From NCBI GenBank assembly GCA_036971615.1, contig JAYKKR010000004.1, positions 1,798,001 through 1,862,000 of the forward strand: a stretch of DNA of 64,000 nt, read 5' to 3'. The position numbers and the translations under genes are program-made. Below are positions 43,888-58,142 of the stretch, in pieces. This DNA comes from Amyloporia xantha. Taxonomy: Eukaryota; Basidiomycota; Agaricomycetes; Polyporales; Adustoporiaceae. The notes beneath the pieces were generated by a model. It did no database searches. It was not told where the DNA came from and saw nothing but the letters and a program-made list of their open reading frames with translations. The first letter of the stretch is position 1. Each line of letters opens with the position of its first letter.

Positions 43888-46084
43888 ATGGGCTCTACTA
43901 CGCGCGACCAACTCTTGCGCGACCTTTACAACAAGCTTAACTCTCTAGTCAACAACTCCGGCGACAGCCACTCTACGGCTGTATGCCTTCGCGCAGAAAA
44001 CAAGCACTTCCGCGTTTACCCAGATCAATGCGGATCATCGTTCAGGACCGCGGTGACCGCATTAAATCCCCAGGTTGCAATCAAAGGCCGAACTTCAGCT
44101 GTCCGGGCTGTTTTGGCAAACTCGTGAGTCGCGTCTTTCGCGAACCTTGTTGGAGGTCTAACGTTCGCATTTGGTATAGCAATCCGGAAGCAGATGACAT
44201 CTGCCTCGACGGGAGGAATTACATCCCCGTCGTAGAATCGTTCGTGCACCTATCGAACGCGGACAAGTCGCAGTGCGCAACATTAGTGGTATGTCTTTGT
44301 TTTTACTGCATGACTGTGGTCGACACTGACGAGCTTCATAGCGCGAAGAGGCCGTTCTCGTCGTTTGGTCTGATTCAGACCACGACGTTGTAGAAATGTT
44401 CCGAACCCTTGAGCACCGACTGCAACACCTCTCCAAGCTCTGCCATTGCAGCTTGGTATCTTGCGTTTCGCAAGTTTCCGACTCGTCTTCCGACATCGCT
44501 AGGAATCCGGAAGGCCAACTCTTCAGCCTTGGCGGCATGGTGGACAATTTCCTGTCCGAGTTCGACTGGAACGAAGCCCTCTGCAAATCACCTCTCTCCC
44601 TTGAGCGAGCTTCCCGAGCTGATTTATATGGGCAAAACAGAGTCGCTACCAGGTCGACAGGCGAAAGGCCTGTTGGATAATCTCTCGGACGACGAGTTCT
44701 TGGTCGCCGGTGGTTCGAGTCTTGGGCGACATGGGCCGTATACACGGGTGAGTCAAATCTTATCGAATGTGCCACTCGTCGCTCAACAATATTTAATTTG
44801 ACTCCGCCCGATCTGTAGCAGGTGGACTACCACATCGGGATGTCCCCTTACGCCGACATCAGCCCCTCGGAGACTTTGTACAACTTGTCTTCGTCTTCGA
44901 GCAGCGGGTACAACCTGTCGACAGGCTCATCATCCGGGATGAGCCTCTCACCGGCCGTAGCGCACACTCCGGTATCAGGCATCTCGCCTATGCTGGCGAT
45001 CTCCCCGATGTTGACGATCTCGCCGACGATCACCGTCGCCCCGCCCTCCCCATCTCCACAACGACAACCCTCCAAGCTCCGGGACTGGGATGACGCAGCT
45101 GTCCTGGCTGCTGCGTCTATTCAAGACATTGCCGACGCCCTGCAGGCCTCGTCGCCTGTGCTCGAGCCGTCGCAGTTCTTGACGCCGGCAAACGCGTCCG
45201 CGGAGCACGTGACCCCATCGCCGGCTGCTCAAACGGCGGAGCTACCGGACGAGGACGAGGACGAGGTGGGGCTGGACAGCGGCGTGTTCCTTCCACCAAC
45301 AAATTGGACACATGGTCGGTCAAAGTCGATCGGTGGCGCGGCGCCAGTGGCGTCGTCATCTCGTCTGCCGACATTGACATCGAGCCCGATGTCAGTGTCC
45401 CGCACATCTTCTGCTTCGGGCTCATCGACGCCGGACTGCCTGAGTCCCTCATTGGGTTCGATGAGCGGCCGGGATGGGCAAGGCTCCCTGGCTCGCTTCC
45501 ACGCGACTACCTCGGCGCTTGGGTCGTACCCATACTCGTCAGAGGGCCCCTCCTCGCGCGTTGTGGGGCAAAAGTCGAAGCGGTCACAGTACGACGATGA
45601 CCACGAAGAGGAAGACTACCAGGAGGAGGCCGACAACGAGGGCGATGACGAGATTGATGAGCTGGGTGAAGACGAGTACGAGGACGACGGCGATGACGAC
45701 GGCGATGACGACGACGATGGCGACGACGACGAGTACGTCGAAGCGTTCTCGTCGCGGCCATCCGGCAAGCGGGCCCGGTCGTCGTCATCGTCAGGGCCTG
45801 CATCCGCATCTACGTCTACCGCTCCCCCGCCGCTGAAGAAGTCCAGGACGCGGCGACGCAAGACGACCACTACCGGGAAGAGGCAACGGTTCTCGTGTCC
45901 AGATTGCCGCGAGACATTTGGTCGCAGGACGGATCTGAAGCGGCACGCTGGAGGTGCAAAGTGCAACGGCAAAGGCGGGAACAAGAAGGCGAACAAGTGC
46001 GAGTTCTGTCCGAAGGAGTTCTTGCGCCCAGACGCTCTCAAGCGACACAAGAGGACGGTGCACAGGGATATTTACCGTGAATGA
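43888..46084 (+). CDS. C2H2 zinc-finger protein, probable transcription factor
   Basis: The secure part is the last exon, 44820-46084: a Ser-rich region, TPV-rich repeats (ISPMLTISPTITVAPP), an acidic block of Asp and Glu at about 45600-45750, a basic stretch (KKSRTRRRKTTTTGKRQR) likely to be a nuclear signal, then two zinc fingers. Finger one (CPDCRETFGRRTDLKRHAGGAKC) ends C2HC-like. Finger two (CEFCPKEFLRPDALKRHKRTVH) is canonical C2H2. The preceding exon ends GGSSLGRHGPYTR at a GTGAGT donor (44750) with a matching acceptor CTGTAGCAG (44821). Further upstream exons from 43888 (MGSTTRDQLLRDLYNKL) with GTGAGT and GTATGT introns probably belong to the same gene, but the frame between 44470 and 44620 is uncertain, so the N-terminus could be a separate gene. 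Confidence 0.75.
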
Positions 46085-48088
46085 TACCTGACTGGCGCAG
46101 CACATCGTCAGTACGCCAGTCGTCCCGACGGACTGCCTCACATTTCTTGTCTTGCATACCACTCGCGCATTGATAACCCTTCCACGTCTTCTCACCACTC
46201 TCGTCGCATGCAGTCTGTAACTTATTCATCACATATCATTGTCTCACGCATTACCTTTATTGCATTTCACTGTAGATACCTGCATTTGCATACCCTTACG
46301 TACCATTGGGACCCGTCATATTCATTGCTATTTGGATTGGGCTTACGACGATCCTCTGAGAGTTTGCAAGACCGACCAACCCGAGCCTTCTCACTTTGCA
46401 CTCCGGCATGATCCTTGGGTCTTTGATAACGATCGCACAGATTATCGCTAACGAGGCAGTACAGGATCCGTCCGGCGGGCGCTGTCGAACGAAAGGGCAG
46501 ACTGCTGCGAAGCACGCTCGCACCGCCTTGCTCGCCGGAACAGCTGCAGTGCGCCCGTAGAGAATTCCATGCCCTGACGGTGACCGCAAGACGCTCACAG
46601 CCTTGCTAAGGATCTGATGGGGCCTAGGCGTGTCAATACGCACGAGTAGGAGTGTTAGGCATCCAAAGACGGGGCAGCGCCGACAGGAGAAGATGTATCT
46701 AATACGGCAGCCGTTTGGCCGAACCCCGAGTATCCGCCTCCGAGAGAACACTGACGGCTCACGTATCGCTTACCAGTCGAATATAGCAGGCGGAAGAAGA
46801 CGCACACATCCACCCACCGGGCAGTGCCCGACCCGGGCCATGCACATAATCAAAGAACGGAGAGCAGCGGACGATTTGGGGGTGAAGGCGTGGATAAGGA
46901 GTTGCACGATGAGGAGTGATAATGACCTCGCGTTTCGGGCGGAAGACGCTCTCATGACCGATCAAGCCTCAGGGCAGAGTACGAGTGCGAAGGCACGAGG
47001 GGGTAAGTATTGCAGCGGCGTGTTCTTCTGGGAGGGTCTGAGGGCAATAATGCAATGAAGACAAATCCAGCAAGTCTGCAAAGGTCCCGGGAGAGTTCTC
47101 GGCATGGGTGCGTGGTGACATAGGCCCAACCCCTCGGGACTAGTGCGTCAGGGTCGAGTTGGAACATCAGTCAAAGCGACTCCAGGCGGTGTTTCTAGGG
47201 CTGTCATATGGCGGATGAGGGGGGGACATCCGGTACGTACGCGATGCACAGATTTGTCGAACAATGGCGCGCAACGTCATATACAGCAATCGAAGGGAGT
47301 AGCAGTCCATTATCAGTTAATCTCACATACATCATCCATGCGAAAATCACAGATTCCCCTATAGGAGAAGACATCAGAGTCGATAGACCAGTCGAGCACA
47401 GCTTCCAAGCGCATGGAGCATGCGTGAGACCCGTCCTTGTTTTCGACCAGAAAGGCAAGCAGCTGGTGCAAGGTCGCGAGCGGCCGAAGCAAGAGCAAAG
47501 ACGTGCAATATGATGGTGAGAATACATCCAAGGACAGCATCAATCATCGGCGGCCTTGGTCTAACAATGAGCCAATATTCAGTCCAGATTATGCACTGAG
47601 AGATGGACGAGCAGAGGTTGAGCTAAACAGGTCGACGAAGATAACACGTGGTAGCTATGGCGTTGAATAGACGTTCTGCCCAATGCCCAGATCTCGGCAT
47701 CTTCCATATATACGCATCGCGATATACGGCATATGCCCGTACCGTACTTGTCAATATTGTCCTGGACAGTAGAGAATGGCGTATGGATAGTTTTTATGAC
47801 AGACCACACACTGCCAGACTGTAAACACAATATTGCTCAATCTATTGCGGTGGGCCTCATCGGAGGCATCACGTGCCATGACCTAACGACATAGAAAAAA
47901 TACCTGTAAATAACTGTGACCTAGGACTCACTTACATACCGTTAGAAACAACAAACCAGTTTCACACCCAGCACCCACCGAGTCCGGACGTCGACACTCC
48001 GTGTTTGCCCACAATTCCTTGAGCACAACCGCCAGGACATCCATTATGCAGTCAGAATCACCAATCGCCTCGACCTCATCATCCGTCG
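46085..48088. other. Intergenic region, 2 kb
   Basis: Only unsupported short ORFs on both strands. It contains the 3' end of the zinc-finger gene and the promoter of the RRM gene. Confidence 0.4.
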
Positions 48089-49204
48089 ATGAGAGTCCAA
48101 TATCCACCAATAAGTCATCTCTCATATCCTGCGCCTTCAGCACCGCAGGCGACCTCGCAAAACCCCGTCGAACAATCCCGGCCAGTGCTCAAAGAAAGAC
48201 TCTATGTGGGCAACTTACACCCCACAGTGGATGAGTATGTGTCTACTTTACACCGATCTAAATTCCACGAACATGTCTGACTCTAGTTCGCGCGGCCAGA
48301 TACGCGCTCCTCCAGCTGTTCTCCAAGTTCGGCAAGGTGGCCAAGCTGGATTTTCTCTTCCACAAGAGCGGACCGATGAAAGGAAAGCCGCGAGGCTATG
48401 CATTTGTGGAGTTTGCCAATGCAGATGTACGTTCCTTGTCTCTTCTCTCCCCAGCGCCGCTTGCTCACCCCGGGTTTCTTCATGTATATCGCCAAAAAAC
48501 GACATCTCCACATATCTCTGCCCTGTTATAGTGACCCGGGGGACAGATTGCGGCGGCTGGCTACATCAAGGAAGAATCTCAGTCTGACTACCAATGTCCC
48601 TTGTCCACAGGATGCACAACGGGCGCTTGCGACAGTGAACGACAAGCTGCTGCGCGGCCGCAAACTGGTCATCACGCACGCAAACCAGGCCCCTCTTGAT
48701 CAAGGCGGATCTGGAACGAGATTCAGGAGAGGCGTCAATGAGGCTGGCAAGCCGACGACGCTCAGCATGCTGAAGAGTGCACGATCAGGACGATCGGAGG
48801 CGTGAGTGGCGAATCGATCCCAGTCGTAGATTCATTCTGATCCAGTGCCAACTAGAACGGAAGCAAAGATCGCAAAAATGGAGGCCAAGCTGCGCCAGAT
48901 GGAGCAGTCGACCCCGGGCTCGTCGGCACCCAGTCTCCACCCCTCCTTGCCACTAAAGCCGTCCTTCGCGTCCTTGCCCTCTTCGTCACAGTCCACATCT
49001 GAGCGACAGCAGTCTTCGTCAGTGTCGGCTCCTTTACGCCGGAAAACGCAGCAAGCGCTACCAGCGCTTCCTCTTTTGAAGCCGCCAAAGCCGTCACCCG
49101 CGCCGTCGATCTCACCGCAGATGACTTCTCCGCAACGCATGGACCCGCAGAGGAAGACGATCGCGCCATTGGCTGGGGTGCGCATTGTGAAGAGGAAGGG
49201 TTGA
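48089..49204 (+). CDS. RRM RNA-binding protein, RBM18-like
   Basis: Exon 1 is 48089-48234. The intron is 48235-48299 (GTATGT...GGCCAG), exon 2 is 48300-48426, a 184-nt intron follows, and exon 3 starts at 48611. One RRM is read across the exons: RNP2 in ERLYVGNLHPTVDE, then LLQLFSKFGKVAKLDFLFHK, RNP1 in RGYAFVEFANAD, then DAQRALATVNDKLLRGRKLVITHAN. The C-terminus (EAKIAKMEAKLRQMEQ, then Ser/Pro-rich and basic) matches the short coiled helix of RBM18-type proteins. At the exon 3/4 junction (GTGAGT near 48803, CAG near 48845) the frame does not join by one base, so there is an indel or an unusual splice. About 250 residues. Confidence 0.75.
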
Positions 49205-49468
49205 ATCGGGACCGGATGAATGCGCATTGTGACACTTATTGCCATCTACTAGCGTAGTGAGAGGTCGTGCTGTCAAACCCCAAGGTGATGGTAGTGTTCG
49301 CGCTTTTTCCCGATGTATATTACAAGGCGGTAGCTTGGTAGATTCTCGTCTGTACACATCACCTGCATTAGCCTTTTTCTTGAGAGTTATCAGAGTGATC
49401 TACCATTATCGCCGTGGGATAATACTCAACAGCCAGGTTATCAATGTATCTTACCGAATATTATCGTA
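49205..49468. other. Spacer between the RRM gene and tRNA-Asp
   Basis: Holds the 3' end of the RRM gene. No other feature seen. Confidence 0.4.
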
Positions 49469-49566
49469 TCCCTGGTAGTATATCGGTTAGTACACGCGCC
49501 TGTCAGGCAGTACAATACATGCGGTGCGGTTCGCGCGAAAGCGGGGTTCGACTCCCCGCCAGGGAG
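49469..49566 (+). tRNA. tRNA-Asp(GTC) with a 26-nt intron
   Basis: The 5' acceptor TCCCTGG (49469-49475) pairs with CCAGGGA (49559-49565), and the discriminator is G at 49566. The D arm is GTAT...GTAC. The anticodon stem is CGCGC/GCGCG with loop CTGTCA-C and anticodon GTC at 49502-49504. The T arm is CGGGG TTCGACT CCCCG. The intron 49506-49531 lies between positions 37 and 38, the standard place for eukaryotic tRNA introns. A TTTTT terminator follows near 49574. All stems pair fully, so it should be functional. Confidence 0.95.
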
Positions 49567-52380
49567 TTATTTTGCTTTTTCATGTATTTTTGGAAAATAT
49601 ACCAAACTGACACGTAGACGGAGGAATGGTTTGTACTGATTACTGATCGAAGTTCCCCGAATTTGAAGGGAATAATATGGGATCCTAAGGCATCCTTAGC
49701 TTATTCGTAAGGACAATTCAGAAACCATATATCATACCGAACCGGTCTCGACGCGAGTCTGTCGTTCACGACGACAGTGGCAGAGCTTAGTATTGTCGTA
49801 AGATGATTGGTTCTCTTGCCTGACTATCATTTGCGCCAGAATTTTACATGTGTTGCCCACGTTGATATGCCGGTTGCTGTCATATGCATTGCATGTCCAT
49901 GTAAGCGGATTTAATGCATCGGGTTTCAAGTTCTTCGATACCAATGAGCGATGTATGGTCTCGAAGCTCAGGCATGCTATCAACATACTACGCATCTGAA
50001 GAACGACCAATCTCAGTCTCCCAAGACGTCGACCGAAAACTGGCAGACTGGCGCTGCACGGAAGTACTTCAGAAGTGTGACAGAACTTAATATGCACTAC
50101 TTAGTACATATTCCATTGGTCTGCAATAGCACCGCTGACTTGTTGGAGATTATAGACGGCGCACCGGTAGCAGTTATCATATACATGTTCTGCCCAAAGT
50201 CTTCTCGGTTACTCCGCGTGAGGTTGAGGTCGGCCACGAGCTTCTGCCCGATATGTCACGAAAACATGCTGTGTTTGAGACACCTTACATCGGTCAACGG
50301 TTATGATACAACGAAGGTAGAAGGTTGAATAGACGTCAGACAGTAAACAGCAGGGCTTACGTAGAGCTGAATGGCAGTTAGCCGCTACCCTTCTCGGCCG
50401 TTATATGCACAGTAAAAGAGACGCGGATTGTATTTGTTGCATCATAGGTGTCGCAGCATACGCATATGAGCGGCAGATGTACTGCAAATTTCAATCGACA
50501 TTCAGTCAGCGAAGACCGAGCGAACGAACCGACGTCACCATCCATTCAATCTATTATGTAGGCGTGTAAGTATTGAGACCTACACAATCTAGCGGCGCTT
50601 GTTCGGGAAACTCAGTTCGGTGTCCTGAGGGAGGGAAGGGCTCCGGGGCGGCACGACCATTTCATAACTAGTCTATCCTTCGCTGATTTTTTATGAAGAT
50701 AATAAAAGCACTTGAGCAATATGACATTTATGAGGCGCACCTCTCTTAGGATCCTGGACACATCGGTGTGTCCGAAGACTAGAGCCCACTTTTCCATATG
50801 ATCAGTGGGCTGTATGATGCAGAATGATCGGAAAAGCGGACCTCATTTCCCTAGCCACTCGGGAGCTTCTCGCTCTTCCCTGACTCAGGGGCAGTCCTCA
50901 AATGAAGGCGGTGGACACCTCCAAATACAATAGACCATATGCGTAGTGCAGTGAGCGACCGAGCCGTCCCGCATTCTGATGTAGCAAGTGGGCTGTCAGC
51001 TGCGTACCAGCAAGATATAATTGTCTCATTCCACATGTCGACTTACATCAACTGTCTGCCACACGATAGTGGGCATATGTGAGACATTGCCGCTGTGTGA
51101 CCGACACTCCAGGAAATTCCTGTGCAGCTGTCCTAGAACCGGCTCCATATTAATTTAGGAGCCCGTCGACATTAACATTCTGCGGACAAAGAAGCTGTGA
51201 TCCAGCACATCGAGCGGAGTGAAACCGTAGATGTCTGGTCCGCGCAGGGTGGATGATAATCGCCCAAGAATTGAAAGGTGGTACTGTAAAGTGGGGTGAT
51301 ATGCAGACTGTTCGCGGGATCAATCGCGCAGCCATCGCACTGTGAGATCCAAGTGGCATTGAAGACCTTGATGCCCGGAGCGCCGACAGAAGACCACCCA
51401 CAGATCTATTCTCCTAGCAACCCACGTGACGATATGTAAATGGAATCGTAAGCACAACTTCTGTCAGAGCTGTGGGTGGTTTGATCCTTCGGAAGGAAAT
51501 AAGGCTACCTTCCACTGAACATCCCGTACGGACACATGACGCAAATACACGAACTGACTGTCTTTCATGATAAAATACAGTCAATCCGTATACGCACCAT
51601 CACCTTCCATGCTATCATGGTTACTTCTACAGTTTGCACGAAGAACGAATTCGAAAAACTTAACTTACACTGGAATCCATCCCTCTTCTGAGGTAGCTCC
51701 CTGTAAACGGATCACATATTCCCAGCAATATGTACCTCGGGTGAATCACTCAAATATTCATCAGTCATCATTTTCTTTATTGTTTGGCGGACACTAGAAC
51801 ATGAGCAGCCGACATTCCGGTAGAGTTCGTTGGGAAGCAACAAGAGTTTTTATTGTGACACCCTCCCCGTCTCCCGTCTGAAACCATCGCGGGTACGCAC
51901 CTTGCACCAGAACTACTGGTAGAATACAAATCACAGTGCTAGGATTCACTCTGTTCTCGGATGCGTCCCAAAGTTTGTATGTTACTCAATTGAAGACCAA
52001 TAGAAAGAAGAGTCGAGGGCATTGGATTCTTCGAGGCTGAGACAAACGCAAAAACTAGCAGGAGATCAAGATTTTAGCGTGGATGACGCTGCATATGAGT
52101 GTTTTGGCAAGAGCATAGTTGAATGCTTGTATCAATAGCTCGCCCTTCACGTCAAGACATCAGAACGAAAGTTAGACAATTTGCTCATAAAGCAGCGACG
52201 AACATGATTCAAGGATATGAGACAGCCGCACCGAACGTATAGCGCCTAAGCTAGCGCCATATTCGGATATTGCCGAAGAACTGTATAGCTACTCACGGCA
52301 AACTTCGGCACGAAACCTTGCCATAGTCGCATTAGCCACAATCGGGCAGTACCTGCAACTTCAGCAAGACCTTCAGCAAA
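49567..52380. other. Gene-poor region, 2.8 kb
   Basis: No gene supported on either strand. A minus-strand patch near 51280-51180 reads like a fragment of an ankyrin-type repeat (DIYGFTPLDVLDH) but lacks context. Confidence 0.4.
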
Positions 52381-53694
<1,314 letters not shown>

Positions 53695-55818
53695 CTAGGC
53701 AGCAAAGGCTTTGAAGCGGATGGCCTCCGAAGCCGGAGCCACCTTCAACGGCTTGACACGAGGCACGCCGATTGCGTCCGCAATGCGATCTCCAAGGCTC
53801 TGGTCGACGGCAGCCCACACCGACACTGGTGGAGGAAGAAGTCAGCACGAGCAAACACTGTAAGATAGAAATCACGCACGAGTCCTGGCCTTGACCTCGG
53901 CGCTCTTCGCATTGCGCAAGTGGACCTTGATGTTGTGCACCAAATGGTCACGATCGGTGTCGCTGAACACCTTCTGGTAAAGCGCACGAGGCTGCTCGAA
54001 GTCGACTGCAACGGAGATCAGACTCAGTGATGAGATGGAAGGCACGTAGATGTCACGACTAAGACTCACGCTCGGTGACGAAGCTCAGATCGGCGTTGGC
54101 GGCGCCGAGCCAAACCTCGTGTTGAACGTCCTCGTACGGCTTGGGCTTGTATCTGGGATAATTGCGTTAGTCTCGTCTCGACCCGCATCCGGACTGACAG
54201 AAACTCTTACTGCAGAGGCACCAGACTGCTCTGGTAGTTCGGGCGTCCACCCTGGCTGACGAAGGTCATGGCACCGTCGCGCTGGAAGTTTGCCACTGGC
54301 GCAACGGGTGCGTTGACCGGGAGCTGGTTGTAGTTGACACCCAGACGATGTCTGATTTGTACATGCGTGAGGAACGTTTACGCCCAGGAAAACTAGGCGC
54401 CTACCTGTGAGTGTCGGGGTATGAGAACAGACGAGACTGCAAGACGGGATCCGCAGAGGGCTCGATTCCGGGGACGGTGTGAGACGGAGAGAACGCCGCC
54501 TGTAATAGAGATCGACGAGAACGTCAATACCTGCAATACCTCCGAGAGAAGACAAGGAAGGAGGAACAGACCTGCTCAATCTCGGCGAAGTAGTTCTGCA
54601 GGGTTCTCGTTAAGCACGAGCTTGCCAACGGGTCGCAGGGGATACTCCTTGTGGGGCCAGATCTTCGTCAGATCGAGGATGTTGTAGCGGAATTTCTCCG
54701 CCTGCTCCGCGGTCATTGTTTGCTACGAGAATTACGCGTGAGTATGTAGATTGGTATATTTAGGATTCGGACACTCACGACGTAGACAGTCCAAGATGGG
54801 TAATTGCCACCCTCGATCGCCTCGAAAAGCGACTGAATACCGTAATCAGGGTTCTCACCCGCGAGTCGGCCTGCCTCGGGCTCCGTCAGCGATTTCGCAC
54901 CTCCATCCTTGATGAGGTGAACCTGGACGTAGTGGAATTTGCCGTCCTTGTTCACAAACTTGAACGTGTGGCCGGAGTAACCGTGCATGTTGTGGAAGCC
55001 GTCTGGGTGTCCACGGTCGGAGAATAGGATCATCACCTGGTGGATCGACTCCGGGTTCAGCGACAGATAGTCCTGTACAATGAATCATAAGATAACTTCA
55101 ACACTCGTTATTTCAGAGGCTAAATTACCCAGAACATGTCGGCATCCTTCAAGTGGGTCTGAGGGTCACGCTTTTGGGTGTGAATGAAGTGGGGGAATTT
55201 CGCGGGGTCCCTGATGAAGAAAACTGGCGTGTTGTTGAAAACCCAGTCCAAATTCCCCTCGTCGGTCTTGATCTTGACCGCGAAACCTGTGACAATGGCA
55301 ATGAATATCCGTAACTCTCATAGAATGTCGGGTCACGCCTACCTCTGGGGTCACGAGCAGTGTCTGCAGACCCAGATTCACCACCTACAGTCGAGAACCG
55401 AACGGTAGCCCTTGCCTTGTTGCCCACCTTGGAGAAAATGGACGCGCAGGACAGGTCCGAGATGTCATGAGTTATCTCCAAGTATCCATGTGCACCTGCA
55501 CCCTTTGCGTGGACAACACGCTCTGGCAAATAAGACAGCCCGCCGGTTGATATCGCACTACACCAATATCAGAGCGCTCTGTTGCTTACCAGGAATGCGT
55601 TCACGATCGAAGTGAGCAAGTAGGTCGATGTGATGGAAGTCTAGATGAATTGTACGTGAGTTCTACATTCTAGGATTGACAAGTGTCAATGTACCCTGGA
55701 TGAGCAAAGGACCAACACTGCCAATACGCTGGGCAGCGTATGGCTTTGCGACCGGTGCACCAGCGGAAGTAGTGTAGACAGCGTTGTCCTGAGTGCTCAA
55801 GACCTGCTTTGAAGGCAT
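53695..55818 (-). CDS. Catalase, small-subunit type
   Basis: Eight or nine exons from ATG at 55818 ([14 protein letters not shown]) to TAG at 53695, about 510 residues. It has the catalytic His in [35 protein letters not shown], the distal Asn region [10 protein letters not shown] and [29 protein letters not shown], and the heme-ligand Tyr in [14 protein letters not shown]. The C-terminus is [20 protein letters not shown], without a clear SKL signal, so the location (cytosol or peroxisome) is open. It decomposes hydrogen peroxide. Between KLVLNENP and QNYFAEIEQ, at about 54603, there is one extra base that breaks the frame inside an exon. In such a conserved gene I suspect an assembly indel. 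The introns are 50-65 nt. Confidence 0.9.
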
Positions 55819-58142
55819 TGCGTGGAGGTTCTCTTCGGTGGTCGATGTAGAGGAGCGGTCGATACGGAAGAGGGGAAGACGAGGAAGCTGTGAGAGAGAG
55901 GTGGGAAGCTATTTGTATTGCGGCGGCCTTCTGCTATATTCTTTCACATAGATGTTGATCTTCTGAGAAGCCAAACTGTCAGCTGGTCACGGAGGTGGCA
56001 TTCTGACTTGCTCCCACCCATTTACTAATTGACCTCTCGAGTCTGTGACTGCTGTTATACGATCACGTGACACTGATTCAGCAACCCATCATTGCACTGC
56101 GAATTGTCATTACCTCCTTCCTGGTTCAGGGGCTCCGACGTGACTTGCCTTGGATTGCAATTGCTGCTGGTCCACCAGATCTACGATTAGTCCACCCCAT
56201 GGTCAGAAGAACAGATCACGTCTCTGACCTGGACTGCGCAACCTCAGCTTGCATTACGCGGCTTCCGACGCGATCGAGAATCATGACCCGCGTTCAATAT
56301 TCCGAAGAACGGCAGCGGTAACAGACATTGAAGCGATACCGACAGGAACTCTGTGACTGACGAACATCATCGGAAGCATTGTCTCGGAGCCCGCGGTCGC
56401 AAACCTGAACAATGAGAGCACGTTTGATTGCATGATAGAACTGTCAACATAGCAAGAGAAAAGCAGTGGATTCTAGTACCCACGTTCCCATTCACATGCA
56501 TGAACTGCGTGTCTGAGCGTCAGCGAAAGCAAATACAGCTGACTTCCGGATCCAGTAAGCTGGCGTAAGTTGGAAATGTATTTGGGAAAGCGCAACGGCT
56601 TACAGGGCAGTGATCAGACGAACGCGACGTGACAGGGGTTATTTTGGTCATGGGGCCTTCAGATCGCGATATTCTTGGTCATAGATGCAGCTAGACATGT
56701 CACCAGGCAGCCTCTTGGGCTGGAGAGTTCGCGGAACGCATCTATTGGGCGACGAGTAGTCCCAACGACGCCAACATCAATCGATGGTAGAACTTTTCAG
56801 CTGAACTTCGCTGCCGCAGTCAGGCTCTTCCAAGCCTAGACGGCCTCCGGGGGGATCGCGCAAGTTTGAATTTGCGATGGCACCTCGACTTCATCAAACC
56901 ACTCCTGATTACAAGATCCGGTGGTCAGACATGTGAACACTGATACTTACGGCAAGCAACGTGGACTCGTCCGCGGGAGTCCAGTTTGAAATCAACTACG
57001 CCCAATTATTTCGCCTGAACACAAAGAAGAGCATGCCCTATCGAGAAACCAGCGAGGTATGTCGGTGGGAAAAGAAGGTGGTAGGCACAGTGACACTCGA
57101 CGACTGTGTATTCGTGGCATGCGTTATTCGACTCCGTAGTTCTCACCCACAACGTCGGAGCCGGGAAAAGGGGTACTCCGCATCGACCATATCCGAGAGC
57201 TCGAGGTGCCAGGTGAGCATAAGTAGCGAGATCTTCCGAGCGAGACGTTCGTAGGCCGAGTACTGGACCGTCGAACTGCTACGAAGGGCCTTGAGCTCAC
57301 ATCACACCATCAGTTCTAGGTTATCGCGAATGATTCCGTGTGAAGATGTCATGGCTGGTTCACTCTATAAGCTACAGACGTCACGCTCTATCAGCAGGCT
57401 CAAGGTGGTACTGTGGGACGGATCTGCATAGGATCCCATTGTCGTGGTTCCTGCTCTGGTCCGCACAGTACCTTCGGTTATATGCCTGATCCGTGGATAA
57501 AGAGTTATGCATGCTCACCTCACACGATTGAACGTTACTGCAGAACACCACAGTACATACGAAGACGCGAGGACCGCTGCGACTAGAATCTAGGCAAACA
57601 TTTATGCCGACGGGGCTCGGACCTCTCCCTATCATCTGTTCATACATATTTACTATAGAAAAAATGTATCAAATGTTCATTCATATGAAAGCAATGGATG
57701 GCATGCTCTCCACGTACCATTAAAGTCTCTCAAGATACATCGACTGAGCGCGCTCTTGCACCAGACGATGAGAGAAGAAACGAAACAGCTCCATTACTAT
57801 AAATGAGCATTCCAGATTCCGGTGGATGATACACCGTCGATGACAATCATTTGCGGCGCACCATATAAGTACAGTATGTGGTGAAAGGAGGAAGGAACTG
57901 GCAGTCAGTGCCAGTCAATATCGCAGAGATCCAGAATATGTCGGGAATTCGGGAATCACGTGCACATCGACTAATGTAAATGACAATTTCATGCCATTCG
58001 CCCTGCGCATACATTTGCCCTGGGCCAGTGTTCACTGCTGCGACTATCTCGACGACGACGAGGACTGAGTACTGAGGTTCTTTTGTGCTACTTTGTTATT
58101 TCTCAGTGCTCTGTAGCGAAGCTCTGGTCCTGGGAAGAAAAA
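55819..58142. other. Intergenic region between divergent catalase and Mtr4 genes
   Basis: About 2.3 kb with no supported gene. It must hold both promoters. Confidence 0.45.

Noticed and set aside
45600..45750. GAC/GAG-rich stretch considered as a microsatellite
   Set aside because: It lies in frame within the zinc-finger gene and codes for an acidic region typical of such proteins.
46267..47200. Overlapping ORFs of 60-150 codons on both strands
   Set aside because: No family motif, no consistent splice model, and they disagree between strands.
51150..51420. Possible ankyrin-type fragment on the minus strand
   Set aside because: Only one short segment (DIYGFTPLDVLDH) resembles an ankyrin repeat. 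No neighbouring repeats in frame and no gene structure.
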